The notes beneath the pieces were generated by a model. The model ran no database searches and was not told where the DNA came from. It saw only the letters and a program-made list of their open reading frames with translations. Below are positions 1 through 10,400 of a DNA stretch of 30,662 nt, piece after piece. Source of the DNA: Apostichopus californicus (taxonomy: Eukaryota; Echinodermata; Holothuroidea; Aspidochirotida; Stichopodidae); contig JAIPMN010002568.1 of the NCBI GenBank assembly GCA_020650975.1, positions 1 through 30,662 on the forward strand. The letters are read 5' to 3'. Position 1 is the first letter of the stretch. Each line of letters starts with the position of its first letter. The translations under genes were made by a program, and so were the position numbers.

Positions 1-1556
1 ATTTTCTTTGTTTTTTGTCCAACCTGACTCAAAGACAAGTTGTTTGTTTTTTTGAAGATACCTTAAACTGGACATCAGGGAACTGACATTCCAAGTAGGT
101 AATATGATAAACTTGATGTTGAAGGTGATATCATGGTTTCACAACTGATAAAGAATAAACTATAGCACAGTCAATGATAAAATGCTCTGACATAGTACAC
201 TTTGGATGGTATACAGATAAGGAGGGGGAGCTAGCAAGATTATCAAAACAGCTCTAAAAAATCTCCATTCAAGTATTTTATTCAGGGGGACATTGCTAAC
301 TAGTGTAAACTGTCCTCTCCTAGATGATTTCACATTTAGCAGTGTAGAATCTCCCCAAGTTTAAAGTGAACTAGATCTTGAAATCAATACAATCAATGGT
401 TTATTTGAAATTTGGAGAAAATGCAAAAGCTGTTTTTGAAGCATTTTAACCCAACACTGAGTACAGTTCTACAGTACTTGTGTACCTACAATTATAATGC
501 AACAAGAACATTATTAGTACTGTAGAACCCAAGTATGAATATTGGAATATATCAGGGTTTTTGTTAAGAAATGTAGTAGGTGGGTCAAGTTGAAAAGTAG
601 GCGGAACTGTCTGTACGCGGACATGGGAGAGGGGTCTAAGGGGAGGGGGTGCCCTCCCTCCCTCCCCTTTGCCGGAAAATTGCAATTTAAAAAGTCTCTA
701 GATGCAAAATGGTGCAATATACAGCTGTTTGGTCAATGATATTGCCCCCTCCCAATCACCCCTTTCTTGTCCTATTTTTCTTTTTTTCTCCTAAATTTTT
801 TTGTAGTAGCATACCGAGAACCTTGTTCAGGGAATTCGGAAATGGGTTAGGGCATGTTGAGTGATGTCATATTCCTAGTCGGTTTCGTCGTTGCGTAGGG
901 AGTATATGGGGGAATAAGTAGGCTAGTAAAAAAAGAAACTGATAGCAGCAACTGGTTCATTTGAGCGGGGAAATGGCATAAAGCCAGTGATAAACCGATC
1001 GATTTTTTTCGTCATTTTTTTTATTTAATTTTTTTTTTTTGGCGTCGCAAAGTAGCCGGGTCATGTACGTGCAGTAGGCGGGTCATTTGACTCGGGTCCC
1101 GGCTACTAACGAAAACCCTGTATATATAGCTCTGGCATATTTTTTTTTGTTTCTTTCTTTCTTTCATTTGTTTTTTGGCTAACATCAATGGTACTGCAAC
1201 CCTCATTTATTTTTGGTTATCATTTTTGGAAGGCTGCCAACTTTTCCTAGTATTTATTCTTAGCAAGATTTATATCTATAATTTGCACAACTAGATAATA
1301 AATCATTACACTTTTTTTCACTGGGAATTTCATGATTAGATCATCCTGAACTGTTCTGCCTGCTAAATGAGGCTAGATACTGTCAAATAATTTCATGCAC
1401 AAGCTCATTAGCAAATCTCAGAAGTGACCCAGGGCATAGGTCATGAAGTTTCTCCCCAAATATGTTTGACAGACCAGAAAATGGTCAGGTATATGGTTAA
1501 AACTTGTCATCCTTAGAACATTTTTTTTTCCACTGCACTGCCTCAGACAGTGAGAC
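1..1556. other. Non-coding stretch; no gene seen
   Basis: AT-rich DNA with short T homopolymers (about 1011-1040 and 1140-1165) and one G/C-rich patch at about 613-676 with G and C runs. Three overlapping frames of 65-79 codons at 446-739 lie across this patch and look like compositional artefacts. Confidence 0.5.
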
Positions 1557-1594
1557 CAGGGAGCTACTACTCTAGTAAGAGTAGCAGCTCCCTG
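1557..1594. repeat. Inverted repeat with 17-bp stem and 4-nt loop
   Basis: The arms 1557-1573 and 1578-1594 are reverse complements except for one A·C position, separated by the loop AGTA. The stem is GC-balanced and not simple repeat, so it is unlikely to be low-complexity noise. The flanks do not extend the pairing well. It is short for a microRNA precursor; a recombination or foldback-element remnant, or an RNA hairpin, are alternatives. Confidence 0.75.
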
Positions 1595-3170
1595 CTTGGT
1601 GAGACTGACAATTTTTTAAATGCTACCATGCATTGACCCTCAATGTATATATATGGGAATAATGTGGAGGACTGGAGGGATATACAATATTCTTCCAATT
1701 TCTCCTGGAAGAGAAATTTGAAAATTTCTGGCAAGTTCAGTACAGGATGCCAAATTTTTAGGGCATGCTGACATTGTTGAATACTAACGAAGTGACCATT
1801 TGCAAGGTCATTTTACGGGACAAATAACCGTTTAAAGTTTTAGCTTTGTTCTTCTAGTTGCCACAGCGATGCTCATATAGAAGTTCCAATGGTTGTTATT
1901 AATTACTCTCTAATTAAAATCCAGTCTGCTACAGAAATGTAGTGAAAAAACCTGTGAATGACTACAGTTGGATGAACAGCTAAATCTTACAAGGTTTGGA
2001 ATTTTATTCTTGGCAAGTTTAGCAGAATTGATGCAAATTAAAAGACCAAACGCTCTCAGTGGGTGCCTCAAATATCACACGTTACTAAAGAATAAATACC
2101 CCTCACAGGCAGTATCTCTGCAGTATTTCCCACGGGTCGTATAATTTACTGTGCCATGCAACACTGCCAGCTTAGAAAACCTGCCAAGAAATAAATCTGC
2201 AAATTACACTGGGTTTTAACATTGTGGATGGCAAGCCATAGAAAATCACACCTGCAAAAAGAGATACATAAATGAAGCATGGTGGTTAAAACCAGATTAC
2301 AGCTCTCATGTGTAGAGTGTTTTAACTCCATTGAATCCACTTTGACAAAAAAAAATTGGAAAAATTTCATTTTAAAAATACAAAATATGGCATCCCCTCG
2401 CTTGCAACAGATACTGTAATGTCACACAAAATGCAGTTCTTTCTTTAAACCAGGTTAGTTTTAATTCACCAATGTTCCATTCTGTCTGCAGGGAGTGAGT
2501 GCTGCACACCAATGGCAGTGTACTTTTTTGTCACCTTTACCTTGGGGTGGGTTTCTTTAGCCTTCACTTTCACCTGTTTGTGAAAATAAGCAAAAACTCT
2601 TTCCTCCTTTTGATGTGGATTATTGTTTACACAATACCTAGCATATTGTACAGTACGCTCTGGTCATGGTCACAGTAGGCTTACACTCAATTCCATTTTC
2701 TAGCCTGTGAAATTACAACTTGTGGTTTAGGTTTGGGGGGGGAGCTCTGTACTACTACTACTCCTCGTTTGCAAGTGATTTACTGCAATTAGGCCAGCTG
2801 AGTTCTCACAACCCTCACCTTAGAAAGCTCCTGACAAAATTGATGACAATAAATTCTGACTATACCCTGATCCCTGTTACTATTTCTGCATACCAAGGCA
2901 GGAGGATTTGTAGTCATAAATCAAGACAGTTCAGTTGAAGTTTGAGACACCTTGGCTGTGAGGAAGTGTACACAAGCGGGGACGAAAAGGGCACATAGAA
3001 AACAAACACAACATGTTTTGAGTGTGACAAATAAAGGGGTTGATTTCAAAGTTCTCTATATAAACAGGAACTGACTGTGACAACGTACATTGTAATAGTT
3101 TAGCATATCGGTATTAAACCTTCAATAATCCCAAGAATCAGAAGTTTGTTTTCTTCCCTTCTCTCTGCAG
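1595..3170. other. Non-coding stretch; no gene seen
   Basis: No frame looks like a protein domain. Splice-like acceptors occur at 1705 (minus) and 2491 (plus). The plus one is followed by short frames only; the minus one opens 42 codons without recognisable features. An 8-base G run lies at 2735-2742. Confidence 0.4.
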
Positions 3171-3279
3171 TAACTTTTGTACTTTTGGCAGTAAATTCGA
3201 GAGTGCTTTGACTGTCACAGGCACACGCATACATCATTAATTAGACGCTTCCATCAAATTCTGGTGTGCGGCATTTAAT
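3171..3279 (+). other. Possible untranslated or lncRNA exon
   Basis: An uninterrupted pyrimidine tract about 20 nt long ends in tgcag at 3166-3170. 109 bp later there is a GTAAGT donor (3280-3285). All three frames contain stops, so if spliced it is untranslated or non-coding. The pairing of a strong acceptor and a consensus donor at a normal exon length is the only evidence, and chance pairs are expected in a window this size. Confidence 0.25.
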
Positions 3280-3310
3280 GTAAGTTTAATTGCATCACAG
3301 ATCGGTCGCG

Positions 3311-3324
3311 ATATATATATATAT
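3311..3324. repeat. (AT)7 microsatellite
   Basis: Uninterrupted AT dinucleotide run followed by an imperfect AT-rich extension. Similar short AT runs occur near 13652, 22303 and 24966. Confidence 0.9.
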
Positions 3325-3610
3325 TTATATCTTGCCGTCCCCGCACAAGGATTCCAAGGTTTAAGATTCACAATGTGTATTTATGATTGACACGGTAATT
3401 GAACGAGACGCGGCATGCTTTATGGATGTGACAAGAATTGGAATATAGATTGCTTTGAGGCTTGAGCTATACATACCATAAAAAAATGTACTAATGTTGG
3501 GGGGAATAAAAAAAAACCCCAAAAAAACAGACTTTTAATACATAGCAGCATTATTTACACAAGCAAGGAAAGAGTTAAACGGTACAAGGTTTACTCAGAG
3601 TTTCATCTTT

Positions 3611-3702
3611 GTTTGTGTGTGTATGACAGTGTGTACATGCTTACATATGACTGTGTGTATGTGACAGTGTGTACATACAGGCTTATATGACTGTGTGTAT
3701 AC
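3611..3702. repeat. 40-bp tandem repeat, about 2.3 copies
   Basis: The unit carries GTGTGTATG, ACAGTGTGTACAT and TTATATGACT-like blocks. The CTGTGTGTAT block recurs exactly 40 bp apart at 3651 and 3691, and a first unit covers 3611-3650. It is a minisatellite with a GT-rich core. The short frames read on both strands here are side-products of the repeat. Confidence 0.8.
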
Positions 3703-3899
3703 ACAAACGGGATTCTCTTTGTGTTGTTATCATAACAACCCTCATTAGAGGAGGAGCAGAAAACTTGTTCCATGCATTTCTTTATGGTACTGTATTTATA
3801 GTCCAACCCCTCTCTCTTTACCAGGAAACTCTGAGTAATAACTACTTGTGTTCCACTGGTCTCAACTAATTCTCACCTTTCAAACCACTCATTGCTTAC

Positions 3900-3945
3900 T
3901 TGATATAAGTATCTACCTTGCTAAAGGCTTGATATAGGTATCTAC
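3900..3945. repeat. 17-bp direct repeat, 29-bp period
   Basis: TTGATATAAGTATCTAC at 3900-3916 recurs at 3929-3945 with one mismatch (A to G). Confidence 0.75.
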
Positions 3946-4130
3946 AGTAGCTTGCGATTATCGGTCTTGACATAGCAGATTATATATTGATTTTCATCAA
4001 ATTTAAAGCAGCACCATTCACACCACTCAGGACTACTTAGTAATTTATGAATGCTCAGAATACTTTTGAAGAAAAGTCACCCAAGATATTTGCCCCTTGG
4101 GCCCTTGGCACGAAAACCAACAACTTGGCT

Positions 4131-4310
4131 GATCCACTCTCGACCCCCAGTCGCCTCACATCCATACTGTGACCGCGTGATCATGACTTAACCGATCCAC
4201 TCTTGATCCCAGTCCCCTCACATCCATACTGTGACCCTGTGATTGTGACTTAACCGATCCACTCTTATCCCCAGTCCCCTCACATCGAGACTGTGACCGT
4301 GTGATCATAT
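4131..4310. repeat. 62-63 bp tandem repeat, 3 copies
   Basis: GATCCACTCT opens each unit at 4131, 4194 and 4256, giving spacings of 63 and 62. Each unit continues with a C-rich block, CCTCACATC, a CTGTGACC block, a GTGAT block and a CTTAACC linker. The third unit diverges at its right end. The units are similar but not identical, so this is an old or independently mutating minisatellite. Confidence 0.85.
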
Positions 4311-4988
4311 ATGACGATGTTTACGTCAAATGTGTAACACTTTTTAATGTCAATGGCTCCGAATAATACACTTGCTGAGACTATGGTACATCACCAGTCC
4401 TAAGTGACAAACAGATGTCAGTTATTTGCACAGTCCTCACTCACATTCCAGAAACCATACACTATTGGACCGTTAATACTCACTCCCCTGTCAATTCAGC
4501 TCTGTGTCTTGGTAAGAGCCTTTCACTCAAATAATTGCTATTCTGTGAACTAATCCCCCCACACAAAAGGCACTTTACCATAGCTCTAACTACCCATCAA
4601 CCCCTTACAAAAGGCCCTTATGTAATCCTATTCATTTTGTGAAATGAGGGGGACTTAACCACTCCACCTTTTGAAGCACACATCATCTATCTTTTCTATC
4701 TGCCAAGAAATAACCGGTGGCAGGAAGCACTTTCTACTTCGTTGTTGTTGTCATCCGTGCATGGAGTTGATTTCTTTTTTCTTTTTTTTTGGAAATCCAA
4801 CACAATACAGTACCGAGTCTTCGTGCATGCTTGTCCATAGGTAGTTTAAACTCTAGGGAAAACGGGGTTGGGTTAAAACCTGGATTTGTACGGTGGTCAT
4901 GTTTATCACCTGTTCTTTGCTTTTTAAGCCTTTTCTCCCTGCCTCTTCCTTTTTTTTCTTTTTTTTTTCTTCTTTTTTTTCATTCAAG
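4311..4988. other. Non-coding stretch ending in a long T/C-rich tract
   Basis: Nothing coding was recognised up to about 4925. Positions 4926-4986 are almost pure pyrimidine on the plus strand. It could be a splice polypyrimidine tract for the candidate exon at 4989, or a fossil poly(A) tail of a minus-strand retroelement. Confidence 0.5.
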
Positions 4989-5049
4989 TGGCAAATGTTG
5001 GAGTACAATGGCAGACGAACAACCAGTACTTCTTCGTCACTTTGAAAGG
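4989..5049 (+). CDS. Possible small start exon (unidentified)
   Basis: Follows the 60-nt pyrimidine tract and an AAG acceptor (4986-4988). An ATG at 5009 has A at -3 and G at +4 and gives MADEQPVLLRHFE before an AAAG/GTGACG donor at 5050. A second frame through the same exon is also open and reads on to a TAG near 5085, so the coding frame is undecided. An earlier out-of-frame ATG lies at 4995. Function unknown; the donor is only moderate, and the T-rich tract may have another origin. Confidence 0.18.
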
Positions 5050-6000
5050 TGACGAATCAGTGTTGCCTATAATGAGGACAGGCTAGGTTATACATGATGG
5101 AACATTGGTGGGTATTTACAATGGCACAAATAGGGTATGAGAAATTTTGCCGTGCTGTGAGTGACTATTGTTTGTCTAGATCCAACATACATACACATGT
5201 GTGTTTGTTTCATGCCGTGTGTTATTCAAACTCAGGTTTCACTGATCCTACACAAATCTGTTCTAGAGATCTTTTCGTGTTTTGTGCCAGACGAGGTATT
5301 TTTCTGTTACACAGACACATGTGCATTGTAAAATATACTTGTTATATTTTTCAACTTATTTCATATTATTCGTGCTACATTAATAGATCCTAAGGTAATG
5401 AATCCCATAGAAATTAAATTAACATCAATATAAAATAACATTAAGTTTGGAAAAGGAAAAATAAAATAAATAAAAGTGAACACCCAGCAGATATGCAATA
5501 CTCTAGCTCAAGAAAATTATCATGCGAAAATTTTTCAGAAAGTCCTCAATTGCATAAATTGCTTGTCGCTCCTGATCATTCCTCCCTCCCTCCTTCCCCC
5601 CCCCCCTACCTCCCCAAATAAGCTATCAAACACAAATTCTACTATAGCAAATGCAGCAAAATTGTCACGGTACAGCTACTTCTTAGCTCTATAAATTTCA
5701 AATGACACTGAGTGAAGCGGGCCATCTCTGTTTGACCAAACTTTGACAAACCACACTGTAGTATAGTATGAGCAAATGTACTGTATTTTGCACAGATCTG
5801 GGTATTGGTGCTAAAAGTGCCACAAGCTAGCAATCAAATACAGATTGAACATTGCAGAATTTTTGTCAAAGTGAAATGTTTTCAAGGAGTAGAAAGTAGA
5901 GTAGAAATCCCCAAAGCCCCCCTCCCTCTGCATACATATTGGAGCAGAACAAGTCGTGACATTTTCGGCATATCAACATGGTATATGTATTAATTACCAT
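5050..6000. other. Non-coding stretch; no gene seen
   Basis: Only short frames without domain character. An 11-base C run lies at 5596-5606 inside a C/T-rich patch (about 5580-5616). Confidence 0.45.
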
Positions 6001-6039
6001 GGAAACTTATCCTGGAAACCTATCCTACAAACCTACCCT
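6001..6039. repeat. 13-bp tandem repeat, 3 copies
   Basis: GGAAACTTATCCT, GGAAACCTATCCT and ACAAACCTACCCT follow one another exactly in 13-bp register. Confidence 0.8.
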
Positions 6040-8757
6040 ACCCTCAAGGAAACTTAGCACTTTATTTCTCATTTTTTGCACAACTTTTCTTTTTTTTTTT
6101 TAAATTTTAACATTTGTTACCCTCATGGGAAATGCAAGGCACAATATCTCACACTCAAATCAGCACTAAGAGGTGAGTGTGTGTAAGACTATCAACTCTT
6201 TGAACCAGATTTCCCTTCCTGGATGAGGGTTCTTGCACTCACCAAGCTGGATCTAGTAAGTATGAAGTTCAAGAAAGATGTACTACTGTACTTGAGTTAC
6301 CTTGTTTACAAGATTTTCATACTTGACTTTGACTTAAATGTTGAACGCAAATGACCTTTGACCTCAAATTAAACAGTTTCTGATTAAATCAGGTCTATTA
6401 TGATATTAATTGAAACCTTTATGACAGCCTGACTTCCACTGACTTGCAGACATGTACCACTTATACCTTTGATGAGAGAACAAAATATGAAATATTGAAA
6501 ATGTATCCAGTGGTCGTTTTGCAAAATACACACGTATGCCAAGTAACATGGGAAGTAAGTAAATAAAGAAACATGTTGAAAACTTTTTCACACAAATTTA
6601 CTCAGCCTAAGACATTCTATTTATCTGATACTTAAAGTCTATACGCAAGCAAAGGCTAATGAACCCAGTACCTGGTCTTCTCTGTCATGGTACAAAGATA
6701 CAAACCAATATTATTGCCGCAAACACCCTGCACAATACACACTGCCGTATCAATAACCTGCACCCCACACATTATGATCTCTAGTACCTTCCTATTAAAA
6801 CCTGTCAGTGTGTCTGTCTGTCCGACGACGACGACCACTTCCAATCCCAGAGCCTTTCATCTATTGTAGACTTATTGTCTTTGAGAACAATTTGTCAACA
6901 AATAAACTTAGATATATATATACAGCCTTAAAAAAAATCTGTTTAGAAATCTTTAGAATTGCAGATTAAAAAGCCATGAATCTGCAATAAACTTTAACCA
7001 TAAAATCCTTTTCAGTCAGAGCTCACCCTACGCGACGGTATACTGCTAGCTTCAATGCATAGTACTATTCATGTGTCAATCACAGAGTCGATAGCCGTCA
7101 CAGAGTCAATGCTGTCCTTAACGTGTTGACTTTGAACAAGCCATAAACTCTCTTTATAGATGCTTCTCTGAATTTTACAACGTTGTTCAAGGGTAGATTT
7201 TGGCTATAAATGTCAGAGAATGGTATGGCTTGCAACAAATATATGACAACAGTGGTAGAGAATATCTAGACAGCCATGCAATTGAGATTGTTGTACTGGG
7301 GAGCTAGCTATGAAATCTATTCTAATAACTGTTATTAAACAATAAAAGAGCAATACAGATAAAAAAACGATAAATCATAAAATGAAGTTGCCGGTTATCA
7401 AAGTATCACTCAGATCAAACCGAAGAATGAAGCACTCAAGTTTAGTTACTTGTCCTGGAAGGAAATTTCTAGTTTTTAAAGAATTGCATTAACTAGCAAA
7501 ATTACATCAACATACAGTAGAAGACAGTGCTTTTTAATACCACATACATGTACTAACTGTTACTACTTTAAACAAGAGTTTGTAACAGCAATGTACAGTT
7601 TCATTTGAAGCTGTTGGTTGAGTAAATTAGTCGCAGAAAGACTATTCCACAAAATATCATTAATGAATTGTGTTCTTGTTGCATTCTTAACAAGGCACAT
7701 TTAAACTATATGGGATATATTGGTCGGTTCTTGTTCATTGGCTTTAATTAGCTAATTAATGATTGCAAAGACTGCAATAAGTTTATCTGTTTGGTAAACC
7801 TTCACATGGGCCTGTCATAAACGTAGGCCTCATCAAAATGATCATTTGGGGCAAAATGTTACTTTTCCTCACTTGATTTGGCTAATTAATTATCAGTCGA
7901 TTGCAATTTTTCTGATTTTTAACCTAGATGCTAGACAAGATTCACATGTTTGTATTAGAATAAAGACAATGTAGACCTCATGAATGGTACCTGAAAGATT
8001 GGGTTAAGGAGGAGGGAGATGGGTGGGGGAGGGGGCGCTGGGCAGGGTGCAGTGCTAAAATATTACCAATTCATCGACCAGGTAGATGAGAAAGTGCAAC
8101 AGTATCATAACTCAAGAGGAGAGAGACCTGTCTAATAGAGAGAACAGTAAATCCTCTTTTCAAGAAAAATGGATTTGTTCTATATTCAAATTAATAATCA
8201 TAGATGTAGGGATCAGACAAAAAGTGTGCTTGGGTTAAATTGCATTAATTGCACAGTTCAACCAAATTATATCCAGTGGTTTAAAACAGCTGGCATTTTT
8301 TCAATGGTTACAATATTTTGCAAATATGTTGGAAAATACAGTACATACTACATAGTACTAGCAAGAATTTACAAATGAAACCACATGGAACCAAGTTACC
8401 ATGACAGTATACACTGTAAGCTGGCCGAAACTGCAAAATACTTTATGGTGGGTATCCCAAGGTGCCGTACATGAGTGTGCACACCCCAGGGTCACTTTTC
8501 TTGGGTAATATATTTAGGGTAACATATAAACAGGACAGTATGCTACTTATCTGTCACAGCTCTATAAACAGATTGTGATTTAAATTGCATAGTCCTTGCA
8601 ATTCTGCTTTCAAATACAATCTTAACGATGTTCCATAAGATTAATGCAATTCAAATTATGTAACACAAATGAATGTTACTTAATCCACCTATCTATCATG
8701 TCCAATTTCTGTTAAATTTTAAAAACCAACAAACTAAATATCGTGTCCTGACCCTAC
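6040..8757. other. Probable intronic DNA downstream of the signal-peptide exon; no exon placed
   Basis: If the minus-strand gene is real, this is where its next exons should begin. Minus-strand acceptors with good pyrimidine tracts are at 7991-7992 and 7455-7456, but their phase-1 frames stop after about 32 and 25 codons without a clear donor. A plus-strand frame at about 6205-6325 has several cysteines but a GTAAGT inside it. A 16-bp perfect palindrome with TAATTA half-sites lies at 7744-7759. Confidence 0.35.
7744..7759. promoter_or_regulatory. 16-bp perfect palindrome carrying two TAATTA sites
   Basis: TTAATTAGCTAATTAA equals its own reverse complement. It holds two inverted TAATTA cores, the generic homeodomain target. 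A further TAATTAATTA lies at about 7883-7893. A regulatory role is inference only; AT-rich DNA makes such sites by chance. Confidence 0.25.
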
Positions 8758-8868
8758 CTCGAACTTCGGCAGAGGAAAGTTGCCCAAAAGTCCCCAACAG
8801 CACGAGGAGCAACAAATTTGGTGCCATGTCAAAATTTCTGACTGGTTACTGTCACCAGCCAAACCAAT
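8758..8868 (-). CDS. Signal-peptide exon of an unidentified secreted or membrane protein gene (partial)
   Basis: Seen: on the minus strand a long pyrimidine tract ends in a cag acceptor at 8869-8871, followed by a 111-bp exon. The ATG is at 8827-8825, with G at -3 and G at +4, and an in-frame TGA lies upstream inside the exon, so this is a true N-terminus. The coding part gives 23 residues: a short MAPN n-region, a hydrophobic core LLLLVLLGTFG (residues 5-15) and QLSSA (16-20), which fits signal-peptidase cleavage after Ala20. The exon ends in phase 1 at a GTAGGG donor (8757-8752). Known: a separate first coding exon carrying the signal peptide and ending in phase 1 is common in animal genes for extracellular-domain proteins. 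Inferred: the product enters the secretory pathway; the mature domain is unknown. Strong acceptors that keep a phase-1 frame open occur at 7990 and 7454, but each opens only about 25-32 codons with no good donor, so they are not called. Confidence 0.55.
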
Positions 8869-8871
8869 CTG

Positions 8872-10325
8872 AAAAAAAAGAGGAAAAGAATGTAAAATGT
8901 CAATATGGCAGGAACAATTTTAGAGTGTGCAATTGTGCATTTTTTTAATACTCAAAATATAATGTAGTTGTACGAACAAAAACTGCTATTTCTCATAATA
9001 TATGTTTTCAGTTTGCACTATTGCATTTTGCAATGCAATGCGAGACATATTATTCCTTGCAATACCAGACGTTAAGCATCAAAGTGTTATTTTTAAGAGT
9101 TATACAGATAAGTATGGTTAAGAATGTAGTAGACCATTAAAATAAACTCATACAGTATTGTGTAGATCTGTTGATCGCTTATTTAAAATTTCATTTATAT
9201 TTGCCATTCAAATTTTCACAGAGAAACAAAATATTGCCATTTATTAATGTATAATCAACATGGGAAACTTAAATTTAAAAGCATTCCTGCTTCATTACCA
9301 ACAAAAAAATCAAACACTACTTATAAGAAGTTTTTTTGGGGGTCATTTTTATAGACTTGTTAAGACACAATCATGCCTGTGTCATATCCCTTCTTACATA
9401 AATTTGAATTTCTGTCATTACCACTGGCAAAATATCATTCCCTGCTTACAAACATTCCAATGTTTGCATGATGCGCTATGTTAGCTTTTAGCTTTAACTT
9501 GGAATGAAGATATATCAACTTGATCGAAATTTGTACATGTCATACATACGTGCACTAAGCCTATATAAATTTTCTTTAATGTTACTTGTTAGTCTACATT
9601 GCAAATTACAATAAATACCCTAAATCAAAATGTATGATATACTAATACTAATAATTAACTTATATTAAATTTACTTAATCATAAATAATTTACACTAAAA
9701 TGAAGTCCAGAATTGCAGACTAATTACCAGAAATGAAACTGTTGAACCAGTCAGAACTGGTCATTGGTAAATTAAATTTTGTTAAATATATGTTACTTGT
9801 TAACTTAGGCTAACGTTAAGCCTAACTGGCTTAGGGCCTAATTAGTGTCATGTCAAGTAATATGTATACCGTATAATAGAAAAGAACTGCTCACAAGTTC
9901 ATAAACAGAAGCACAATTACAGATAACTGTAACGTATTGCTCGAAATGTTTTCTGTCTAAAATGGAAGGCAAATGTAACTTCCGCAGCAATTACTGCAAA
10001 GAAAGAGTGTAAATAGTCTTCTGCCATCTATGAATAGTACCAATAAACTTTCCTCATAATATCGGTAGTGTGGGTTAAGACTAAGAGTATTGTGTTGAAA
10101 AATAACTACCATGCACAACACCACATCCAAACCGACGTTGCCCCTATTTCAAAAGGCTTCCACTCAAATGATTGCAATCTACAGTAAATCCATGATTTTC
10201 AGAAACAATGGTAACCGACTGAACGAAGTGTAAAGTAGCTCCCCACGTATATTTTCACAAAAACACTACTTCGGTGACTATGAAAACATTCCACTATCAT
10301 CCAGCGCTGTGTGTAAAACACTTAC
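8872..10325. other. Presumed intron 1 of the minus-strand gene; no gene seen
   Basis: AT-rich sequence without a convincing coding segment on either strand. A second minus-strand acceptor with a good pyrimidine tract is at 9994-9995, but no good donor follows, so an optional untranslated exon there is possible but not called. A near-palindrome centred on AACGTT lies at about 9804-9825. Confidence 0.3.
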
Positions 10326-10400
10326 TCACAATGGCAGCCCTAAGTACAGTACAGAGGCCTAGCGTTACGCTCGCTGCACAAACGAAGATCAATGGATGCT
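10326..10400 (-). other. Possible non-coding first exon and promoter-proximal region of the signal-peptide gene
   Basis: On the minus strand, sequence richer in CpG than its surroundings ends at two overlapping strong donors, GTGAGT (10329-10324) and GTAAGT (10325-10320). The exon at 8758-8868 begins with a genuine acceptor and already contains untranslated sequence, so it needs an upstream exon. This donor is the best candidate found, and would give a first intron of about 1.45 kb. The right-hand limit is arbitrary because no TATA box or initiator could be fixed. It could equally be an unused donor. Confidence 0.25.

Noticed and set aside
4789..5052. 87-codon plus frame
   Set aside because: Its middle is a Phe/Leu/Ser-rich translation of the T/C tract. 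The last 14 codons are considered separately as a candidate exon.
7454..7990. Two phase-1-compatible minus-strand acceptors as the next exon
   Set aside because: Frames stop after about 25-32 codons without good donors; several such cases are expected by chance.
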